Both the position numbers and the translations under genes were made by a program. DNA of 64,000 bases from Megasphaera cerevisiae DSM 20462 (GTDB lineage: Bacteria; Bacillota; Negativicutes; Veillonellales; Megasphaeraceae): NCBI RefSeq assembly GCF_001045675.1, contig NZ_LEKT01000002.1, forward strand, positions 1 through 64,000, given 5' to 3'. Below the pieces are notes generated by a model. The model was given only the letters and a program-made list of their open reading frames with translations. It was not told the origin of the DNA and did no database searches. Shown here in pieces: positions 1-8,503 of the stretch (position 1 is the first letter of the stretch; each line of letters begins with the position of its first letter).

Positions 1-119
1 TTTTTGGTTCATACTTACTCTTGTTGACGTCTTGATGTTTTCAAGACCTCGCACTCTGGCGTTCAATTCAATTATTGCATTGTTCAGTTTTCAAAGGTCA
101 TGCCGTCTTGCGACGACTT
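1..119 (-). ncRNA. 16S rRNA operon leader (partial, gene lies beyond the left edge)
   Basis: Read on the minus strand, the stretch after the promoter at 124-152 looks like the transcribed leader of a Firmicute rRNA operon. It contains a tract close to the familiar ACCTTGAAAACTGAAC leader element, then a perfect 7-bp hairpin (arms 29-35 and 41-47), and runs off the window edge with no reading frame of note. The 16S gene itself is not visible, so the assignment rests on the promoter strength, the leader-like text and its place just downstream of gyrA. Confidence 0.6.
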
Positions 120-123
120 GCTT

Positions 124-152
124 ATTCTACCAAACTCATGAGAGTTTGTCAA
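124..152 (-). promoter_or_regulatory. rRNA-type promoter P2
   Basis: Minus-strand -35 TTGACA (147-152), exactly 17 bp of spacer, and -10 TAGAAT (124-129). The spacer carries an inverted repeat (CAAACTC at 131-137, GAGTTTG at 142-148). It fires toward the left edge into the rRNA-like leader. Confidence 0.8.
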
Positions 153-219
153 GCACTTCTTTTTTTGAAGAAGCGGGAGAAGTGATGCCCTGACGGGCTC
201 CGTCCCCAACAGCTTGTTT

Positions 220-248
220 AGTATATCGCAAACCACCCTGTATGTCAA
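220..248 (-). promoter_or_regulatory. rRNA-type promoter P1
   Basis: Minus-strand -35 TTGACA (243-248), 17-bp spacer, -10 TATACT (220-225). It lies about 95 bp upstream of a second near-consensus promoter in the same direction, the tandem P1/P2 arrangement common for rRNA operons. Between 250 and 469 there is only AT-rich non-coding DNA. Confidence 0.8.
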
Positions 249-469
249 GAGAATTTTACAAATAAGTTTACCACATAATAATAAAACATATATTTCCCCT
301 ATAATTCTGCGTTCAATCGAAAGAATACCTCGCATTGTCATGCTCGTCCGCACTAAAAAACAATCTTTTCTATCTATAAGCAGCAATACATATCATATAG
401 ATGTGATCACCGTATATAAAAAAACAAGCTTAATAGAGATTATTAATGTTTATTGGCAACGCCAAAAGA

Positions 470-521
470 GGCAACCGGCCTCCGCATCTGGATATATTCC
501 AAATGCAGACGGCCGGTTGCC
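470..521 (-). terminator. gyrA terminator
   Basis: An 11-bp perfect stem (GGCAACCGGCC at 470-480 with its complement at 511-521), extended by inner pairing, followed on the minus strand by TCTTTT. It lies 22 bp after the gyrA stop and separates gyrA from the rRNA promoters. Confidence 0.75.
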
Positions 522-543
522 AAATTTTTAGCTGCTCATTCTA

Positions 544-3027
544 CTATGTTTCCTGCTGTGGCTTAAACAAATCCTCTTCCGGCACATCATCGACCCCATC
601 GATCGTAATGGTATCAAGGGCCGCCACTTTGTCGTTTTCTTCCAGTTTTTGGATTTTGACACCTGACGTGTTGCGGCCTTTCTTGATTCCTATACTTTCA
701 ATATCCGTACGGATAACGATCCCGTTAGACGTAATCAGCATAAGCTCCTGATCCCCATGCACAACTTCAGCGCCGACAATATCGCCGGTTTTAGGTGTGA
801 TTTTAAAATTCTTCACACCCTTACCGCCACGCAGTTGAATCTTATAGGCATCCATATTATTTCGTTTGCCAAAGCCTTCTTCACTGATGGTAAGAACCTG
901 GCAATCCGGTGCCAGAACATCTGCCCCGATAACCATATCGCCTTCTGAAAGAGAAATCCCCCGTACGCCTCGGGTATTGCGGCCCATGGGCCGGACATCG
1001 CTTTCATTAAAGCAAATAGCCATCCCCAGCTTAGTTGCCAGAATAATCGGTTGATCGCCCGTCGTTAGACGCACCTTTGCCAAATGATCTCCCTCCATGA
1101 GAGAAATAGCAATAAGACCGTTGCGGCGCACATTTTTAAATTCATGCAGTTCCGTTTTCTTTACAAGTCCCTTTTCTGTCGCCATAAAGAGGTTCATAGA
1201 CGGATCCACTTGATCCAAATCGATAAGCGCGTTGACCTTTTCCCCATTTGCCAGCGGCAGAATATTGATTGCGGCAAATCCCTTGGAATTGCGGCTGTTA
1301 GCTTCCGGAATTTCATACGCCTTCAAGCGGTATACCCGCCCAAGATTAGTAAACAGCAAGACCGTATTCAAGGCCGAAGTATACAACAAATGATTGACTG
1401 CATCTTCATCCTTCGTACCCATTCCTTTAATACCGCGTCCGCCCTTGTTCTGTGTATGATACACGTTGGCGTTAATGCGCTTCATATAACCGCGCCGCGT
1501 CAGCGTCAAAATCATGCGTTCGTTAGGAATCATATCTTCCACGGCAAATTCAGACGAATCCGCTACAATCTGCGTACGCCGTTCATCAGAAAATTTCTTT
1601 TTCGCATCAAGAAGTTCGGTCTTAACAATTTCCATAACTTTATTTTCGTCAGCCAATACGCTGCGCAAGTACGCGATCCGTTCTTCCAATTCCTTATATT
1701 CTTGTTCAATTTTTTCGCGTTCCAAGCCCGTCAGACGACGCAGACGCATATCGAGAATCGCTACGGATTGCTTATCACTGAGACCAAACCGGCTCATCAA
1801 CGCCTGCTTAGCTATTTCATCCGTCTGGGATTCACGGATCGTCCTGATCACTTCATCAATATGATCCAGCGCAATCAGCAGACCTTCTAAAATATGGGCC
1901 CGAGCCAGGGCTTTTGCCAGTTCAAACCGGCATCGCCGCGTAATGACGCTCTTTTGGTGATCCAAATAATAATGCAGTACTTCCTTCAGCGTCAGCACGC
2001 GGGGATGCCCGTCTACCAGCGCCAGCATAATGACCCCAAAAGTTTCCTGCAGTTGTGTATGCTTATAAAGTTTATTTAAAATGATATCCGGATTGACATC
2101 TGCCCGGAGTTCAATAACAATACGCATGCCTTTACGGTCTGATTCATCCCGCAGGGCCGTAATACCGTCAATAATCCGATTCCGGGAAAGATCGGCAATA
2201 GTCTCAATCACTCGGGCCTTATTGACCTGATAAGGGATTTCCGTCACAACAATACGGTTTTTTCCCTTATTCATTGGCTCCACTTTAGCACATGAGCGCA
2301 TTTTAATACTGCCGCGGCCGGTGGAATAGGCTTTAAGAATCCCCTCATGCCCCATGATTTTAGCTCCGGTCGGAAAATCAGGTCCCTTAATGCAGGTCAT
2401 AACTTCTTCCATACTAGCTTCCGGATTATCAATCAGTACAATTAAACCATCAACCACTTCGCCTAAATTATGCGGTGGAATATTTGTCGCCATCCCAACG
2501 GCAATACCAGCCGAGCCGTTAACGAGAAGGTTAGGTATTTTAGAAGGAAGTACGACAGGTTCCTGAAGTGAACCATCGTAGTTCGGCATGAAATCAACAG
2601 TTTCCTTATCGATATCCTCCAGCATTTCTCCGGTAACTTTAGCCATACGCACTTCTGTATAACGCATTGCCGCTGCTGAATCACCATCGACGGAGCCGAA
2701 ATTCCCATGACCATCAACAAGAGGATACCGCGTGGAGAAATTCTGAGCCAGGCGAACGGTCGCATCATAAACAGAGCTGTCACCATGGGGGTGATACTTA
2801 CCCAAAACTTCCCCGACTATACGTGCTGATTTTTTATACGGTTTGTTCGGTGTCATGCCGGCTTCATGCATAGCATACAAAATACGGCGATGAACTGGTT
2901 TCAGACCGTCGCGTACATCCGGCAGCGCCCGCGTAATAATAACGCTCATGGCATAGTCAATATACGATGTCTGCATTTCCTTTTCCAGACAAACCGGTAA
3001 AACTTTATCAGATTGTTGTTCGTCCAC
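544..3027 (-). CDS. gyrA: DNA gyrase subunit A
   Basis: Breaks and rejoins the DNA strands in the GyrA2B2 topoisomerase that introduces negative supercoils. At 827 residues it is the normal length. The active tyrosine is Tyr123 in AAMRYTE; the quinolone-determining loop [10 protein letters not shown] keeps Ser84 and Asp88 (E. coli Ser83 and Asp87), so it looks quinolone-sensitive. A GyrA box QLRGGKG (usual form QRRGGKG) in the C-terminal wrapping domain argues for gyrase rather than topoisomerase IV. Translation starts at GTG (3025-3027) with GAGGTG a few bases upstream. gyrB is not in the window; the gene stands alone, followed by a terminator and the rRNA promoters. Confidence 0.97.
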   Translation of the reverse strand: MDEQQSDKVLPVCLEKEMQTSYIDYAMSVIITRALPDVRDGLKPVHRRILYAMHEAGMTPNKPYKKSARIVGEVLGKYHPHGDSSVYDATVRLAQNFSTRYPLVDGHGNFGSVDGDSAAAMRYTEVRMAKVTGEMLEDIDKETVDFMPNYDGSLQEPVVLPSKIPNLLVNGSAGIAVGMATNIPPHNLGEVVDGLIVLIDNPEASMEEVMTCIKGPDFPTGAKIMGHEGILKAYSTGRGSIKMRSCAKVEPMNKGKNRIVVTEIPYQVNKARVIETIADLSRNRIIDGITALRDESDRKGMRIVIELRADVNPDIILNKLYKHTQLQETFGVIMLALVDGHPRVLTLKEVLHYYLDHQKSVITRRCRFELAKALARAHILEGLLIALDHIDEVIRTIRESQTDEIAKQALMSRFGLSDKQSVAILDMRLRRLTGLEREKIEQEYKELEERIAYLRSVLADENKVMEIVKTELLDAKKKFSDERRTQIVADSSEFAVEDMIPNERMILTLTRRGYMKRINANVYHTQNKGGRGIKGMGTKDEDAVNHLLYTSALNTVLLFTNLGRVYRLKAYEIPEANSRNSKGFAAINILPLANGEKVNALIDLDQVDPSMNLFMATEKGLVKKTELHEFKNVRRNGLIAISLMEGDHLAKVRLTTGDQPIILATKLGMAICFNESDVRPMGRNTRGVRGISLSEGDMVIGADVLAPDCQVLTISEEGFGKRNNMDAYKIQLRGGKGVKNFKITPKTGDIVGAEVVHGDQELMLITSNGIVIRTDIESIGIKKGRNTSGVKIQKLEENDKVAALDTITIDGVDDVPEEDLFKPQQET

Positions 3028-3186
3028 AATGTCACCTCAAATATAACAAACAGTGTATGAAATCATCAGTCCCTTATATTACATATGCAGTATGTATCAT
3101 AAGGGCATCTGTATTATTATATCAAAAAATTCACAAAATAGATAGTTCATCTCGTTTATAAAAGCCCGACGCCTCATAAAAAGCAC

Positions 3187-3230
3187 AAAAAAAAACGAAA
3201 GACTTCCCGAAAAAAACAGGAAGCCTTTAG
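3187..3230 (-). terminator. Terminator of CoA-transferase 1
   Basis: On the minus strand AAAGGCTTCC pairs with GGGAAGTCTTT around a U-rich loop (3198-3229), followed by a run of nine T. It lies about 35 bp after the stop of the CoA-transferase gene. Confidence 0.75.
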
Positions 3231-3262
3231 AAACACAATATCTGTAACCTAATCTCAAATTT

Positions 3263-4618
3263 TTACCGCTTATTACTGTAACGCCAGATTTTCATATCCT
3301 CTGCCGCACCGATCAGTGCTTCCCGGCAGTCTGGATGGGCAATGCTGATCAGTTTTTCTGCCCGTTCCCAAGTAGACGCTCCCATAAGATTGACTAAGCC
3401 GTATTCTGTCGCTACCCAATGTGCCTGAGACCGCGGGTCCGTCACGATCGTTCCTGCAAGAAGTGTCGGCTTGATGCGGGATTCATCCTTACCCGTTTTT
3501 TTATTGCGGAACGTGGAACGCAGGGCAATAATACTTTTGCCGCCGCGGGATCGGTAAGCTCCGTCTGTAAAATCAAGCTGTCCGCCACTGCCGCTGATTT
3601 GATGCGTACCTGACGATTCAGAAGAAATCTGGCCAAATAAATCAATATCCACACAGTTATTTATAGAAATAAAGTTATCAAATTGAGATATGATAAATGG
3701 ATCATTCACATAGTCGACTGGGTACCCGGCCAGGAAAGGGTTGTCATCAATCCAGTCATACATTTCCTGCGATCCCAGGGCAAAGGCCCATGCGGCCTTA
3801 TCCTTGTCAACTGGTTTTAACCGATTGGTAAGGCGACCTTCCTTATACATAAGATAAAAGGCATCCACAAGCATTTCGGTGTGCATACCCAAATCTTTTA
3901 AATCAGAATCTGCAATCATTGCCCCGACAGTATTGGGCAATCCGCCTACACCCAGCTGCAAAGTGGCACCATTTGGGATTTCTTTCACAATCATTTCGGC
4001 AATCTTCGTATCGATTTCATCACCTGTTTTAAACGGGATAGTCGGCATGGGAATATTACCAGCTTCAACAATAGCCGTCACATCAGAAATATGAATATGT
4101 TCTCCTCGTCCGCCTAAAGCCCGGGGCATCGCTTCATTAACTTCTACGATGACTTTCTTTGCTTTTTTTGTAATGGCTTCATTGGCAGAAATATTCAGGC
4201 CAAAGTTAAAAAAACCATTCTTATCCATCGGTGCCACGGTAATCATTGCTACGTCGACATCCAGAATATTTCGATACATAGAGGGTTCGTTGCGGTAACA
4301 CATAGGGATAAAATTCATGCGGCCCTGTCCGCAAAGCTTGCGGTCATAGCCGCTCATGTGCCAGTTCATAGCCGTAAAGGTCTGCCGTTCCGGATCTGCT
4401 TCTACGATCTGCCGGGGAGCAAACGAAAAGGACGTCCGCACTTTAATATCCGTAAGCTCATTTTTGCGTTCAGCCAGTGCCTGATCCAATACAATCGGTT
4501 GAGATGTAGCCATGCCATAATCCACCCAATCGCCGGACTGCACAAGCATTACCGCATCCTTCGGCAGCATTACTTTCTGCCGATACATATCTGTCCATTG
4601 AGACATATTATTCACCAT
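3263..4618 (-). CDS. Acetyl-CoA hydrolase/transferase family protein 1
   Basis: Member of the 4-hydroxybutyrate/butyryl-CoA:acetate CoA-transferase family, which moves CoA between acyl-CoA and acetate through a glutamyl-CoA intermediate. It has 451 residues, the usual size. Landmarks are the glycine loop QLGVGGLPNTVG (~221-232), the probable catalytic Glu248 in HTEML (placed by comparison with the 4-hydroxybutyrate enzyme, from memory) and GSGGQLDF (~330). It is one of three paralogues in the window (others at 25012 and 33603) and the only one next to housekeeping genes. The first ATG is only 2 nt from AGGAAGG, so GTG at 4615 may be the real start. Substrate cannot be read from sequence. Confidence 0.88.
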   Translation of the reverse strand: MVNNMSQWTDMYRQKVMLPKDAVMLVQSGDWVDYGMATSQPIVLDQALAERKNELTDIKVRTSFSFAPRQIVEADPERQTFTAMNWHMSGYDRKLCGQGRMNFIPMCYRNEPSMYRNILDVDVAMITVAPMDKNGFFNFGLNISANEAITKKAKKVIVEVNEAMPRALGGRGEHIHISDVTAIVEAGNIPMPTIPFKTGDEIDTKIAEMIVKEIPNGATLQLGVGGLPNTVGAMIADSDLKDLGMHTEMLVDAFYLMYKEGRLTNRLKPVDKDKAAWAFALGSQEMYDWIDDNPFLAGYPVDYVNDPFIISQFDNFISINNCVDIDLFGQISSESSGTHQISGSGGQLDFTDGAYRSRGGKSIIALRSTFRNKKTGKDESRIKPTLLAGTIVTDPRSQAHWVATEYGLVNLMGASTWERAEKLISIAHPDCREALIGAAEDMKIWRYSNKR

Positions 4619-4660
4619 ATCCTTCCTGATTTTATATAAGTTCGGTATTTCACAAATTTT

Positions 4661-4689
4661 ATTATAAATCTTTTATGCCGCTTGTACAA
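4661..4689 (-). promoter_or_regulatory. Promoter of CoA-transferase 1
   Basis: Minus-strand -35 TTGTAC (4684-4689), 17-bp spacer and perfect -10 TATAAT (4661-4666), about 45 bp upstream of the start codon. The rest of 4690-4847 holds nothing recognisable. Confidence 0.7.
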
Positions 4690-4847
4690 GAATACAATTG
4701 CAAGTTTACAATATTGATATTGCATGCTTATTACGTACCGGACACTTTCTTTTTGAGCGCATATTTTTTATATATTTTAGAAAAGCTTAAAAAGATTCAG
4801 TAAAATGGAAATATTTTCCCATATTCACTCGATAATTTTCATATTTA

Positions 4848-4889
4848 TAAAAAACACTTCTACTGTACCACAAGCACAGCAGAAGTATT
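4848..4889 (-). terminator. Terminator of the EF-G-like gene
   Basis: On the minus strand ATACTTCTGCTGT (4876-4888) pairs with ACAGTAGAAGTGT (4854-4866), followed by TTTTTT. It lies 12 bp past the stop codon. Confidence 0.7.
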
Positions 4890-4900
4890 TGAGAAGATAT

Positions 4901-6976
4901 CTATTCTTTTTTAGCATCTTGCGCCTTGCTGACAATCTCGCTCATCAGCTTAGCCGGAACTTCCTCATAGTCGGCAAAGACCATATTGAAGGTTCCCTTT
5001 CCCTGCGTCATGGATCGGAGAGCCGTCACATATCCTTTCATTTCAGAGAATGGAACCTGCGCCCTTACCACAATAATTCCCTTGCGGTTGCGGTGGTGCT
5101 CCATACCAAGAATCCGTCCGCGGCGACCGCTGAAATCACCCATGACATCACCCATAAATTCTTCCGGTACAACGACATCCACATTATAAATCGGTTCCAA
5201 AAGAACAGGCTTGGCTTCAGGCACGCCTTTTTTGAGCGCCAGAGAGGCAGCTACCTTAAAGGCCATTTCCGATGAATCAACTGGATGGTACGAACCATCT
5301 GTCAACGTAACCTTAATATGAATCATCGGAAACCCTGCAATAAGTCCCTTTTCCAAGGTTTCGCGAACGCCCTTTTCAACGGCAGGAATATACTGCCGGG
5401 GAACGACTCCACCGAAAACAGCATCCACAAATTCAAAATCTTCTTTGGTTACAAGCGGCTCTATTTTCAAAAACACATGACCGTACTGACCATGACCGCC
5501 GCTCTGTTTTTTATGTTTTCCCTCCACTGTTGCCGTACCGCGGATCGTTTCACGATAGGGAATATAAATATCCTCCAGTACCCCTTTTATACCATATTTT
5601 CGTTCCATTTTATTCATAATGTGTTCGAGATGCACATCACCCATGCAGCGTACAATAATTTGTTTCCCTTCGGCATCTTTTTCGACCTGGCAAGTCGGGT
5701 CTTCTTCGCTGATACGGCTAAGCGCATTCATCAGCTTTTCTTCCTCCCCTTTCTTTTCCGGCACCATGGCTACGGTGTGCAGCGGATTGGGGAATCGTAT
5801 AGAATCATACAGTATCGAAAATTCCGGTGTGGCAAGGGTATCGCCTGTGCGGGCATTCTGCAGCTTGGGCAACACAACGATATCACCGGCAATGGCCTGA
5901 GAAACGGGAACGGGATCTTTGCCTACCAGGGTCAGGAGCTTGCCCAGCTTTTCTTCTCTTTCCTGCGTCGCATTATACAGTTTATCCCCTTCCTTCAGCG
6001 TTCCGGAGAACACGCGGATATAGCTCAGCTTCCCGGCAAAAGGGTCAATGAGGGTCTTGAAAACAAAACCGGTAAACGGTTTATTGGGATATACCATGAC
6101 GGGTTCGCCGCCCTTTTGATCTGTGCCAATCATAACCTTCTGAGAGGCATCAGGCATATACGTAATAATACGCCGCAGCAGTTCTGTCGTCCCAATATGA
6201 TATACGGCACTGCCGCACATGACCGGGCATACCCGTCCGGTCAGCATCCCCTGCTTCAGCCCTTTGCGCAGTTCCTCCAGGGTAAGCTCTTCGCCGTTCA
6301 GATACTTTTCAAGAAGCTCATCATCCCCCTCAGCTGCCGCTTCCATGCACATTTCACGCACTTCCCGCGCCTTGGACATATATTCCGGCGGAACCTTGAT
6401 TTCTTCACATGTCCCGTTTTTCCATTCCCAAGCAAGCATTTTGCACACATCGATAATTCCCCGGAAGTCCTTTCCTTCTCCGATGGGAATCTGCAGCGGC
6501 ATGATAGATTTACCAAATACGGATCGCATCTTTTCCAAGCAGCCGAAAAAATCAGCATGGTCCGCATCCATTTTGTTTACGTACACCATCCGCGGCAGCT
6601 TCAATTCCACGCCATAATCCCACGCCCGCTCTGTATCCATTTCCACACCCGATTCAGCAGACACGACAAGCAAAATACCATCACTGGCACGCAGGGCGGC
6701 ACGGACTTCACCACAAAACTCAGAATACCCTGGCGTGTCCAGGAAATTCAATTTGTACCCTTCCCATTCGCAAGGAGCTATCCCCAGCTGAATAGTTACA
6801 TTTCTCTTGATTTCTTCCGGTTCATAATCCATAATGTGCTTATTATCTTTACCAACACCTACCGCGTCAACGGCTCCGCAGGCAAGCAGCAATGATTCGA
6901 CAACAGCCGTTTTACCGGCGCCGTCGTGCGAAAGTATAGCTACGTTGCGAATCTTATCACTTGTGTATTCTTTCAT
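4901..6976 (-). CDS. EF-G-like translational GTPase (non-canonical paralogue)
   Basis: A 691-residue protein with the five-domain layout of elongation factor G but altered GTPase motifs. The P-loop reads SHDGAGKT (16-23), where EF-G has AHIDAGKTT. Switch I has RNVTI in place of RGITI. Switch II is DTPGYSEF (80-87), with Tyr84 in place of the histidine that activates water in EF-G. NKMD (134-137) is intact. This fits the EF-G-like family found beside true FusA in many Firmicutes, whose role is not settled (a ribosome-linked function is inferred only). It is not next to rpsL/rpsG, as true fusA would be. Its Shine-Dalgarno site GGAGGCG sits inside a strong 5' hairpin (6982-7035). Confidence 0.85.
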   Translation of the reverse strand: MKEYTSDKIRNVAILSHDGAGKTAVVESLLLACGAVDAVGVGKDNKHIMDYEPEEIKRNVTIQLGIAPCEWEGYKLNFLDTPGYSEFCGEVRAALRASDGILLVVSAESGVEMDTERAWDYGVELKLPRMVYVNKMDADHADFFGCLEKMRSVFGKSIMPLQIPIGEGKDFRGIIDVCKMLAWEWKNGTCEEIKVPPEYMSKAREVREMCMEAAAEGDDELLEKYLNGEELTLEELRKGLKQGMLTGRVCPVMCGSAVYHIGTTELLRRIITYMPDASQKVMIGTDQKGGEPVMVYPNKPFTGFVFKTLIDPFAGKLSYIRVFSGTLKEGDKLYNATQEREEKLGKLLTLVGKDPVPVSQAIAGDIVVLPKLQNARTGDTLATPEFSILYDSIRFPNPLHTVAMVPEKKGEEEKLMNALSRISEEDPTCQVEKDAEGKQIIVRCMGDVHLEHIMNKMERKYGIKGVLEDIYIPYRETIRGTATVEGKHKKQSGGHGQYGHVFLKIEPLVTKEDFEFVDAVFGGVVPRQYIPAVEKGVRETLEKGLIAGFPMIHIKVTLTDGSYHPVDSSEMAFKVAASLALKKGVPEAKPVLLEPIYNVDVVVPEEFMGDVMGDFSGRRGRILGMEHHRNRKGIIVVRAQVPFSEMKGYVTALRSMTQGKGTFNMVFADYEEVPAKLMSEIVSKAQDAKKE

Positions 6977-6981
6977 AAATA

Positions 6982-7035
6982 AATCGCCTCCTATGAATCA
7001 CGTTTACTTATATGATTCGTGACCAGGAGGCGATT
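6982..7035 (-). promoter_or_regulatory. 5' hairpin masking the ribosome-binding site of the EF-G-like gene
   Basis: The leader contains an 11-bp perfect stem (6982-6992 with 7025-7035) plus an inner 6-bp stem (GAATCA with TGATTC). The 3' arm contains the GGAGGCG Shine-Dalgarno site 8 nt before the ATG, and the 5' arm is its exact complement. A TATAAT at 7047-7052 would start the transcript at the foot of the hairpin. On the plus strand the same hairpin is followed by seven T, so it could also stop antisense transcription. Confidence 0.6.
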
Positions 7036-7046
7036 ATCCTTTTTTT

Positions 7047-7052
7047 ATTATA
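7047..7052 (-). promoter_or_regulatory. Putative -10 element of the EF-G-like gene
   Basis: A perfect TATAAT on the minus strand; the matching -35 region is poor. If used, transcription begins near 7040, so the whole leader is the hairpin described at 6982-7035. Confidence 0.4.
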
Positions 7053-7119
7053 AGTTTTCTCTAGTTTATAAATGAAATTCACAAACCCCCGCCGAGGGAT
7101 ACTGCGTAAATCACATCAT

Positions 7120-8316
7120 CTATTCTACGGCTTTTAAAACCAGCGCCGTCATTAATTCCACGCCGACAGGCAGACATTGTTCATCAACAGCAAAATGGGA
7201 ATTGTGCAGAGGATATACCGTGCTGCCGGGCTTCGTAGCTCCCAGCCAGTAGAATGCGCCGGGATAGGCCTGCAAATACCCGGAAAAATCTTCGGCCGTC
7301 ATAGCCGGTTCTTGAATTGCCGCCAAGGCACTGTCGCCAAAGCATTCTTTGACCGTATCAGCTACGAAGGCAGCCTGCGACGCTGTATTGACGACAGCAG
7401 CGTAGCCCCGTTCATACGCAAGAGTACTGGTTGTCCCATACATAAGATCAAGGCCCTGGAGCAGCATGCCCAGCTGCGCCTCAATACAATCCTGAGCCTC
7501 CGCCTGATAGGTCCGGCAGGTCCCTTCCAGTTCCACCTCGTCAGCTACGATGTTATATCGCGAACCGCCGGTAATCTTGCCAAATGTAAGGACAGCCGGA
7601 TGGAGGGGATTGATCTGCCGGCTGATGATATCCTGTGCTGCCGTAATAAACTGCCCGGCCGCAACGATAGCATCAATACCCTTATGCGGCATAGCCGCAT
7701 GACTAGACTTGCCGCGGATTATAATACGAACATGATCTGAAGCCGCCATCATGGGCCCCGGCTTAACGCCGATTTGCCCGGTTGGCAGAGTCGGCCACAC
7801 ATGCAGTCCATAAATAGCGTCGATACCATCAAGGATGCCCGACCGAACAATGGCCTTAGCGCCGCCTTCAGGAGATTTCTCTTCGGCCGGCTGGCACACA
7901 AAAACCACCGTACCGGAAAAATCATGTTTCATGTCGCTGAGTATGCGGGCCGTCCCCAACAGAATCGCCATATGTCCGTCATGACCGCAGGCATGCATCT
8001 TACCTGCCGCATGAGATGCAAAAGGAAGTCCGGTCTGTTCGGCAATAGACAACGCATCCATATCAGTTCTCAAGGCAATGACCGGCCCCGGTCCCTTCCC
8101 ACGCAGCGTACCGATAACGGCATAACTGCCGGCAACATTCTCCTGTACCTCTATACCGAATGAACGCAGCGTATCTGCCATAAATGTTGCCGTCTGCCTC
8201 TCCTCGCCGGATAACTCCGGGTTTTCATGAATCTTGCGGCGCATTGCGCAAATATCAGTCATATAAATAGCTGTCAATTTTTTTATCTTATCTCGTACTG
8301 TTTGTGTCAATATCAT
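7120..8316 (-). CDS. M20 family amidohydrolase (hippurate/N-acyl-amino-acid hydrolase type)
   Basis: Zinc-type amidohydrolase of about 398 residues, resembling enzymes that remove acyl groups from N-acyl amino acids or cleave hippurate. The metal-site motifs MHACGHDGH and QPAEE are present, and the region with PLHNSHF near the end is typical of the family. I place the start at ATG 8316, because GGGAGGAG lies 6 nt upstream; an ATG further upstream would add 17 residues without a matching site. No clear terminator follows. It lies just downstream of the broken ars operon but shares no obvious function with it. It is one of three M20 proteins in the window. Confidence 0.88.
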   Translation of the reverse strand: MILTQTVRDKIKKLTAIYMTDICAMRRKIHENPELSGEERQTATFMADTLRSFGIEVQENVAGSYAVIGTLRGKGPGPVIALRTDMDALSIAEQTGLPFASHAAGKMHACGHDGHMAILLGTARILSDMKHDFSGTVVFVCQPAEEKSPEGGAKAIVRSGILDGIDAIYGLHVWPTLPTGQIGVKPGPMMAASDHVRIIIRGKSSHAAMPHKGIDAIVAAGQFITAAQDIISRQINPLHPAVLTFGKITGGSRYNIVADEVELEGTCRTYQAEAQDCIEAQLGMLLQGLDLMYGTTSTLAYERGYAAVVNTASQAAFVADTVKECFGDSALAAIQEPAMTAEDFSGYLQAYPGAFYWLGATKPGSTVYPLHNSHFAVDEQCLPVGVELMTALVLKAVE

Positions 8317-8420
8317 GTACTGCTCCTCCCTTTCCCACCGCAGTGGTCTTCCTGCGAAAGTTTTCATTTATTCGCAAAATATGATTAATTATACCATATG
8401 GGACGGAGAATACAATAACA

Positions 8421-8503
8421 AAAAAAGCAATCTTACATTACATAAGGTCCGGACTCACCGGCAGTTTCCCACCATAGGCTTGGGAATCCTGCGTTTTTCC
8501 CTA
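8421..8503 (-). other. Cobalamin-riboswitch-like fragment and weak terminator after arsA
   Basis: Just past the arsA stop, the minus strand reads GGGAA, a short gap, then CCGGTGAGTCCGG, close to the conserved GGGAA...GGTGnnAnTCC core of cobalamin riboswitches. The loop between the two CCGG arms is two bases short, and the downstream part of the aptamer is missing. A weak CTTA/TAAG stem followed by T7 ends the segment. It may be a decayed riboswitch or chance. Confidence 0.2.

Noticed and set aside
1084-1890. 268-residue open frame antisense to gyrA
   Set aside because: Shadow of gyrA; no start signal or domain.
5285-6895. 536-residue open frame on the plus strand
   Set aside because: It lies entirely antisense to the EF-G-like gene, has no ribosome-binding site and its composition is that of a reversed coding strand.
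5860-6980. EF-G-like gene taken as the main elongation factor G
   Set aside because: The switch-II histidine and P-loop differ, and the gene is not beside rpsL/rpsG; it is a paralogue.
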